Below are positions 1 to 4,143 of a stretch of DNA of 13,732 nucleotides, in pieces. A program made the position numbers and the translations under genes. The notes beneath the pieces were generated by a model. The model was not told the origin of the DNA, did not search any database, and saw only the letters and a program-made list of their open reading frames with translations. Origin of the DNA: Clostridiales bacterium UBA6468 (GTDB lineage Bacteria > Bacillota > Clostridia > Oscillospirales > Oscillospiraceae); contig DJNI01000029.1 of NCBI GenBank assembly GCA_002436765.1, forward strand, positions 32,994-46,725, written 5' to 3'. The number at the start of each line of letters is the position of its first letter. Position 1 is the stretch's first letter.

Positions 1-1
1 G

Positions 2-157
2 GACAAGCTGAAAAAAAGCGAGCTGGAGCCGAACCTGAAGGTCATCCGGGAGGATCTGGAGCTTCCGGAGGGCTGCCCGATCATCCCGTTCTCCGCAGAG
101 AAGGGGAACGGCCGGGACGAGCTGGTGAAGTACATTCTTTCCGCCGTAAAAAAATAA
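2..157 (+). CDS. engB: EngB/YsxC ribosome-biogenesis GTPase, C-terminal fragment
   Basis: Only the last 51 residues are inside the window; the gene begins upstream. The fragment starts with DKLKK, which fits the residues that follow the TKxD guanine-specificity motif (G4) of TrmE-Era-EngA-EngB GTPases, so the first Asp is probably the G4 aspartate. About 30 residues later comes IPFSAEKGNGRDEL, matching the G5 region (SA) and the start of the last helix in EngB. The protein ends in AVKK. Family knowledge: EngB (YihA/YsxC) is an essential GTPase that helps assemble the large ribosomal subunit. The spacing from G4 to the C terminus is short, as expected for this roughly 200-residue single-domain protein, and argues against the longer Era or Der. 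The gene converges on the MATE exporter, with a shared hairpin between them. Confidence 0.8.
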   Translation, partial: DKLKKSELEPNLKVIREDLELPEGCPIIPFSAEKGNGRDELVKYILSAVKK

Positions 158-162
158 AAAAA

Positions 163-194
163 CGCAGGAGCGACCGGTTATGGACGCTCCTGCG
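163..194. terminator. Hairpin terminator between engB and the MATE gene
   Basis: A perfect 10-bp stem, CGCAGGAGCG (163-172) with CGCTCCTGCG (185-194), closes a 12-base loop. Read on the minus strand it is followed by a run of seven T before an A, so it is a canonical intrinsic terminator for the MATE gene, which stops at 200. On the plus strand the tail is CCTTATTATT, a weaker U tract that may still stop engB transcription. Confidence 0.85.
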
Positions 195-199
195 CCTTA

Positions 200-1540
200 T
201 TATTCTGCGGGTGCCGTCCTGAGAAAATGGACGATGAACGGAATGCTGATAAGCCCCGCCAATACGTCCGCCGTGGGCTGGGCGATCTGGATTCCGGGAA
301 GTCCCAGCAGGGGGACGCAAATCAGCAGCATGGGGATGGTGACCGCACCGGAACGGATAAGGGAGAGAACCGAGGAGATCGTCGGCTGCTGGATGCTCTG
401 ATAGAGCATATTCACCGGAATGGAAAAGGGGACAAACAGCATTCCGATCGCCGTATACCGCAGCGCAGCCGCGCCGATGGTAATAACTGCCTTGCTTTTC
501 TGAAAAATCTCAATGATGCCCTCGGCGAAAATCATACTGAGAACGGAAAAGCTGCCGATGAAAACCAGGCTGAAGCATGTTGTGAAGACCAAGCCCTTTT
601 TCACCCGATCATACTTTTTTGCCTGATAATTGAAGGATGCCACAGGCTGGAAGCCCTGCCCGATGCCGAGGCCGACGCAGATCAGGAAATTGGAATACCG
701 GTTGACCACGCTCATGGCGGCGATGGCCGCGTCGCCGAAGGGCTTTGTCATGTTGTTCAGCACGCCTGTGGTCAGGGCGGTCAGTCCCTGCCGGATAAGC
801 GACGGCAGACCTACCCGGCAGATGGAACGATAAGTCTTGAATTCCCGGCTGACGGCGCGGAAGCGGATGGTGCTTTGCGCCATTTTCAGGTACATGATCA
901 GCAGAATCGTAAAGCTCACCAACTGGGAAGCGGCAGTGGCAAGACCTGCGCCGTAGACGCCCATGCCCAGCTTTGCGACAAGAATGTAGTCCCCCAGAAT
1001 GTTCAGAAGTCCGCCGGCGGTAAGTCCGATCATGGCATAGAAGGCTTTGCCCTCGTAGCGCAGGCCGTTGTTGAGGATCAGAGAACAGATGATCGTCGGC
1101 GCGGCCAGGAATATCCAGAAGCCGTATTCCGTGGCATAGGGGGCGATGGTGTCGGTGCTTCCGAGAAAATGCACCAACGGGCTAAGAAACGAAAGGCCAA
1201 ACGCGCCGATCACCAGCCCCAGCCCCATGCCGGTAAAAAAGGATGTGGAAATGTACATGGTGGCCTTGTCGGTGTCCCTGTCTGCCAGTGACCGGGAAAC
1301 GAAGGTTCCGGCGCCGTGGCCGAGCATAAAGGCAAGACCCTGTATAATGGCCTGGACGGTAAAGAGAATGCCCGTTGCCGCCTGGGCGCTTTCGCCGATG
1401 GTGCCGACAAAGTAGGTGTCCGCCATGTTGTAGATGTTGGTGATGAGCATGGAAATGGTGGTGGGAATGCCGAGATTCAGAATCAGCCGGGAAACCGGCG
1501 TTTCCGTCATTTTTCGGTAATGTGCCTCCGAATTGGTCAA
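200..1540 (-). CDS. MATE-family multidrug/Na+ (or H+) antiporter
   Basis: The protein has 446 residues, the usual length for a MATE exporter, and is almost wholly membrane-embedded, with hydrophobic segments spaced as expected for twelve helices in two halves. Family hallmarks include NIYNMADTYFVG (about 35-46) in the first helices, GHGAGTFVSRSLA (about 74-86), and a run of helices near the C terminus around PFSIPVNMLYQSIQQP. MATE proteins expel cationic drugs or metabolites across the plasma membrane, driven by Na+ or H+ gradients; the substrate here cannot be read from sequence. The start is a TTG at 1538-1540, chosen because AGAAGG lies seven bases upstream; the first in-frame ATG (1508-1510) has no good binding site. 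It is a single-gene unit with its own promoter (1570-1598) and terminator (163-194). Confidence 0.93.
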   Translation of the reverse strand: MTNSEAHYRKMTETPVSRLILNLGIPTTISMLITNIYNMADTYFVGTIGESAQAATGILFTVQAIIQGLAFMLGHGAGTFVSRSLADRDTDKATMYISTSFFTGMGLGLVIGAFGLSFLSPLVHFLGSTDTIAPYATEYGFWIFLAAPTIICSLILNNGLRYEGKAFYAMIGLTAGGLLNILGDYILVAKLGMGVYGAGLATAASQLVSFTILLIMYLKMAQSTIRFRAVSREFKTYRSICRVGLPSLIRQGLTALTTGVLNNMTKPFGDAAIAAMSVVNRYSNFLICVGLGIGQGFQPVASFNYQAKKYDRVKKGLVFTTCFSLVFIGSFSVLSMIFAEGIIEIFQKSKAVITIGAAALRYTAIGMLFVPFSIPVNMLYQSIQQPTISSVLSLIRSGAVTIPMLLICVPLLGLPGIQIAQPTADVLAGLISIPFIVHFLRTAPAE

Positions 1541-1547
1541 GGAATAT

Positions 1548-1553
1548 CCTTCT
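1548..1553 (-). promoter_or_regulatory. Ribosome binding site fixing the TTG start of the MATE gene
   Basis: On the minus strand AGAAGG sits seven bases before the TTG at 1540. No comparable site precedes the internal ATG at 1510, so the TTG is preferred and the protein has 446 rather than 436 residues. Confidence 0.75.
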
Positions 1554-1569
1554 TTCTGCTTTTTTCTAC

Positions 1570-1598
1570 ATTATAGCACGGATTTTTCGCCGATTCAA
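1570..1598 (-). promoter_or_regulatory. Sigma-A promoter for the MATE gene
   Basis: On the minus strand a TTGAAT -35 box (1593-1598, 4 of 6) is followed after 17 bp by a perfect TATAAT (1570-1575). TGC directly upstream gives an extended -10. It lies after the terminator of the neighbouring TSCPD gene, so the MATE gene is an independent unit with a leader of about 25 bases. Confidence 0.75.
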
Positions 1599-1627
1599 TG
1601 GCATTATATTTGAATTATGTGCAAAAA

Positions 1628-1659
1628 AAGACACGGACTGGTTTTTTAGCCCGTGTCTT
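1628..1659 (-). terminator. Intrinsic terminator of the ybaK-TSCPD operon
   Basis: A 9-bp stem (1628-1636 with 1651-1659, AAGACACGG/CCGTGTCTT) is followed on the minus strand by a T run, six T beyond the last pair. The stem begins eight bases after the TSCPD stop codon. Confidence 0.85.
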
Positions 1660-1666
1660 CTTGCTG

Positions 1667-1915
1667 TTAATGACTCGCCTTTGCGGCCTTCAGTGCCTGA
1701 GCCAGCTGATCGGGGCAGGAGGTGGACTTCATGCCGCACTTGATGCCCTCGACCCGGGCGATCACGTCATCAACGTCCATCCCTTCCACCAGCTTGCCGA
1801 TGCCCTTCAGGTTGCCGTTGCAGCCGCCTACAAACTGGACATTCTTGACCTTGTTGTCCTCGATATCGAAGAAAATCTTCTGAGAACAGGTACCTTTTGT
1901 CTTATATTCGTACAT
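1667..1915 (-). CDS. Small TSCPD-domain protein (TIGR03905-like)
   Basis: An 82-residue protein with no signal peptide or membrane segment, so cytoplasmic. It consists of essentially one TSCPD domain: a short beta-rich start (MYEYKTKGTC), the segment FVGGCNGNLKG (28-38), and the name-giving STSCPDQLA (64-72). The cysteines at 10, 32, 60 and 67 are spaced as if they could hold a metal ion; this is inference. The domain also occurs at the C terminus of some adenosylcobalamin-dependent ribonucleotide reductases, and free-standing versions are common in Clostridia; their function is not known to me. The start is supported by AAAGGAA before the ATG. It lies 13 bases after ybaK in the same operon and ends at its own terminator. 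Confidence is high for the family and low for any role. Confidence 0.85.
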   Translation of the reverse strand: MYEYKTKGTCSQKIFFDIEDNKVKNVQFVGGCNGNLKGIGKLVEGMDVDDVIARVEGIKCGMKSTSCPDQLAQALKAAKASH

Positions 1916-1928
1916 ATCGGTTTCCTTT

Positions 1929-2402
1929 CTATATAGTAATATCTGCCAATTCAGCGTTTACCAGCTTCGCGAGAGGCTGGGGCGGAACGATCATCTGGTG
2001 CCCTCTGGCTCCGGCGGAGACGGCGATCTCCTCCCACAGCGTGCAGGTTTCGTCAAAAAAGGTGGGGTAGTGTTTTTTCATACCCACGGGACTGCATCCG
2101 CCGCGGATGTAACCGGTCAGACCGAGCAGCTCCTTGACGGCCACCAGCTCCATGTTCTTGTCCCCGGCGGCCTTGGCGGCTTTTTTCAGATCCAGCTCAC
2201 AGCAGACGGGAATGCAGAACACGTTGATGCCCGTCTTTTCGCCCCGGGCGACCAGCGTCTTGAACACCTGCTCCTCCGGCATTCCGATGGCCTGCGCGGC
2301 ATGGGTTCCGCTCAAATCCTGCTCGTCAAATTCATAAAACGCTTCGCGGCAGGGGATTCCCGCCTGCTGAACCAGACGGACTGCGTTCGTTTTCGTAGCC
2401 AT
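1929..2402 (-). CDS. ybaK: Cys-tRNA(Pro)/Cys-tRNA(Cys) deacylase, YbaK/EbsC family
   Basis: The 157-residue protein matches the single-domain YbaK family in length and motifs: TNAVRLVQQAGI at the N terminus, QVFKTLVARG (45-54) with the conserved lysine at 48 that family members need for catalysis, the glycine-rich GGCSPVG loop (101-107), and SAGARGHQMIVPP (129-141). YbaK enzymes hydrolyse cysteine mischarged on tRNA-Pro and so protect translation fidelity; they act in the cytoplasm. An in-frame ATG at 2447 would add 15 residues, but it lies upstream of the expected transcription start. The start at 2402 begins the conserved domain and has an AGAGGTGG-like site before it. It is first in a two-gene operon with the TSCPD protein. 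Confidence 0.9.
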   Translation of the reverse strand: MATKTNAVRLVQQAGIPCREAFYEFDEQDLSGTHAAQAIGMPEEQVFKTLVARGEKTGINVFCIPVCCELDLKKAAKAAGDKNMELVAVKELLGLTGYIRGGCSPVGMKKHYPTFFDETCTLWEEIAVSAGARGHQMIVPPQPLAKLVNAELADITI

Positions 2403-2418
2403 ATCATCACCACCTCTT

Positions 2419-2447
2419 ATTATACGACAAAAGAGCGCCGCTTTCAA
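2419..2447 (-). promoter_or_regulatory. Sigma-A promoter for ybaK-TSCPD
   Basis: On the minus strand TTGAAA (2442-2447, 5 of 6) and a perfect TATAAT (2419-2424) are separated by 17 bp. The -10 box ends only 16 bases before the ATG, so transcription should begin around 2411-2412 and the leader would be about 10 bases. That leaves barely room for the GGTGG binding site. Confidence 0.75.
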
Positions 2448-2495
2448 GTGTGAATTGCGAAAAAACGGTTATCCTATGGTAGAGGAGGTTACGAT

Positions 2496-3179
2496 ATGAG
2501 CGAAAACAAAGACGCGGAAATGAAAAAACAGGAGCGGGAGCAGATCGTGGAGCTTGGCTCGGACATCACGAAATCCAGCAAGGGAAACATCTACACCCTC
2601 ACCATTATCGGCCAGGTGGAGGGACACATGATCGCCCCGGAGACGGTGAAGACCACCAAATATGAGCACGTCCTGCCGCTGCTGGCCGGGATCGAGGAAA
2701 GCGACGATGTGGACGGTCTGCTGCTGCTTCTGAACACGGTGGGCGGCGACATCGAGGCGGGGCTTGCCATAGCGGAGATGATCGCGGGGATGAAAAAGCC
2801 AACGGTGTCGCTGGTGCTGGGCGGCGGGCATTCCATCGGCATCCCGCTGGCAGTATGCACGAAAAAGAGCTTCATCACCCCAACGGCCAGCATGACGGTG
2901 CATCCCGTGCGGATGACGGGGCTGGTGGTGGGCGCCCCCCAGACCTTCCGGTATTTTCAGCGGATCCAGGAGCAGATCGCGGATTTCGTCACGGCAAATT
3001 CCCGCATCAGCCGGGAGGATTTTGAGCATTATATGATGGCGACGGGGGAGATGGCCACGGACGTGGGAACCATTCTCTACGGTAAGGAGGCGGTGGCCTC
3101 CGGTCTGATCGACAGGCTGGGCGGGCTGAACGATGCCCTGTCCACGCTTCACAGAATGATCGAGAAGCAGAAAAAATAG
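2496..3179 (+). CDS. tepA: ClpP-fold serine protease, TepA family
   Basis: A 227-residue cytoplasmic protein of the ClpP/crotonase fold. After a charged N-terminal tail (1-25) come the ClpP landmarks: LLLLLNTVGGDIEAGLAIAE (75-94), the nucleophile loop GGHSIGIP with Ser113 (110-117), MTVHPVRM with His136 as the probable base (133-140), and DVGTILYGKEAVASGLID (189-206), whose Asp189 is in the right place to complete a triad. All three catalytic positions therefore appear present. Spacing S-H 23 and H-D 53 differs slightly from ClpP, as expected for the TepA (YmfB) branch. In Bacillus this gene also lies just upstream of spoIIIE; it was linked to protein translocation, but its substrate is unclear. 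Start: AGGAGG ends seven bases before the ATG. I see no convincing sigma-A promoter in the 94-base gap to ybaK. Confidence 0.88.
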   Translation: MSENKDAEMKKQEREQIVELGSDITKSSKGNIYTLTIIGQVEGHMIAPETVKTTKYEHVLPLLAGIEESDDVDGLLLLLNTVGGDIEAGLAIAEMIAGMKKPTVSLVLGGGHSIGIPLAVCTKKSFITPTASMTVHPVRMTGLVVGAPQTFRYFQRIQEQIADFVTANSRISREDFEHYMMATGEMATDVGTILYGKEAVASGLIDRLGGLNDALSTLHRMIEKQKK

Positions 3180-3186
3180 CTTCCAC

Positions 3187-3222
3187 CCCGCAGACGCAGT
3201 AAATTCCGGCCGCGTCTGCGGG
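3187..3222 (+). terminator. Strong hairpin after tepA lacking a U tract (possible terminator)
   Basis: A perfect 11-bp stem, CCCGCAGACGC (3187-3197) with GCGTCTGCGGG (3212-3222), has a 14-base loop and starts seven bases after the tepA stop. It is followed by AAAAAATAAG, not by a T run, on the plus strand, and it has no U tail on the minus strand either. It could protect the mRNA 3' end or be a terminator of unusual type. Termination is inferred. Confidence 0.5.
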
Positions 3223-3234
3223 AAAAAATAAGAC

Positions 3235-3263
3235 TGGAAATTCTCTCCGACCTATGCTATAAT
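3235..3263 (+). promoter_or_regulatory. Extended -10 sigma-A promoter for the uppP-like/ftsK operon
   Basis: A perfect TATAAT (3258-3263) is preceded by TGC, an extended -10. A weak -35, TGGAAA (3235-3240, 4 of 6), lies 17 bp upstream. It sits 33 bases before the TTG start of the UppP-like gene and after the tepA hairpin, so the UppP-like gene and ftsK can be transcribed independently of tepA. Confidence 0.75.
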
Positions 3264-3283
3264 AAACTGAAGTATTATGTTGT

Positions 3284-3289
3284 AGGAGG
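3284..3289 (+). promoter_or_regulatory. Ribosome binding site fixing the TTG start of the UppP-like gene
   Basis: AGGAGG lies seven bases before the TTG at 3297. The TTG begins the segment that aligns to the N terminus of UppP, so a perfect site is paired with a weak start codon. Confidence 0.8.
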
Positions 3290-3296
3290 GGCAGAC

Positions 3297-4133
3297 TTGG
3301 ACTTAAACTGGCTTGAGAGTTTCTTATACGGTCTGTTTTCCGGGCTTGCGGATATTCTGCCCGTTTCCGCCGAGGCCCACCGGATTCTGATGCTGAAATG
3401 CTTCGGCATTCAGAGCAGCACCGAGCTGATGAAGCTGTTCGTGCATCTTGGCGTGTTCGGCGCGATGTATTTCAGCTGCCGCAAGCAGATCGTCCGCATT
3501 CACCGGGCGCGCCGCCTGGCACGGGTGCCCAAACGCCGCCGCCGTCGTCCGCTGGATACCCGGAGCCTGATGGATTTCCGTTTGCTCAGGACGATGCTGA
3601 TTCCCGTGATTCTCGGATTTTTCCTGAACCGGTACACAGAGCCTCTGGAAGAGAAGCTGATCTGGATCGCCGTGCTGCTGTTCCTGAACGGCGTTATCCT
3701 GTACATACCCCAGTTTTTCCCCACCAGCAACCGGGACAGTCGGATGCTTTCCCGGGTTGAGGGGCTTCTCGTGGGTATGGGCGGCGCATTGGGGATTCTG
3801 CCGGGCATTTCCGCCGTTGGTTCCGCGCTGTCCGTTGCCAGCATCTGCGGCGTGGAGCGGAGCTATGGACTGAATATGGCGCTGCTGATGAATATGTTCA
3901 TCCAGGTTGGCCTGATCGTGCTGGACGTGCTGACACTGGTATCGGTGGGGGCGGGGACGCTGTCGTTCCTGATTCTCGTCCGGTATCTTGTGACCGCTGC
4001 CGTGGCCTTTGGCGCCGCGCTGCTGGGCGTGAAGCTCATGCGCCTGCTTGCCGCAAATAACGGCTATACGATTCCGGCAATCTACTGCTGGGGCGTGGCG
4101 CTGTTCGCCTTTATTCTGAATCTGATGGCGTAA
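3297..4133 (+). CDS. Degenerate UppP/BacA-like membrane protein
   Basis: A 278-residue polytopic membrane protein, of UppP length. Two stretches align with the paired motifs of undecaprenyl-diphosphate phosphatase: GLFSGLADILPVSAEAH (12-28), against E. coli GVVEGLTEFLPVSSTGH, and GILPGISAVGSALS (166-179), against LIPGTSRSGATI. Residues known to matter in UppP are changed: Glu17 is Ser15, Glu21 is Asp19, Ser27 is Ala25 and Arg174 is Ala173; His30 is kept (His28). The fold is probably preserved while C55-PP hydrolysis is doubtful. Residues 62-84, a likely cytoplasmic loop, hold 13 Arg or Lys among 23, including five consecutive Arg at 80-84. The start is TTG with a perfect AGGAGG. The gene is ten bases ahead of ftsK with no terminator between, suggesting a role at the septum or envelope. 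It may be a lipid-binding or partner-binding paralogue rather than the housekeeping enzyme. Confidence 0.75.
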   Translation: MDLNWLESFLYGLFSGLADILPVSAEAHRILMLKCFGIQSSTELMKLFVHLGVFGAMYFSCRKQIVRIHRARRLARVPKRRRRRPLDTRSLMDFRLLRTMLIPVILGFFLNRYTEPLEEKLIWIAVLLFLNGVILYIPQFFPTSNRDSRMLSRVEGLLVGMGGALGILPGISAVGSALSVASICGVERSYGLNMALLMNMFIQVGLIVLDVLTLVSVGAGTLSFLILVRYLVTAAVAFGAALLGVKLMRLLAANNGYTIPAIYCWGVALFAFILNLMA

Positions 4134-4143
4134 GGAGGAAATT

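Noticed and set aside
98..105. GAGAAGGG octamer resembling the SpoIIIE recognition sequence
   Set aside because: A single 8-base match in 13.7 kb on two strands is expected by chance and it lies inside engB.
227..1291. 354-codon plus-strand frame opposite the MATE gene
   Set aside because: It is highly charged, Asp/Gly/His-rich shadow translation of a membrane protein gene with no domain.
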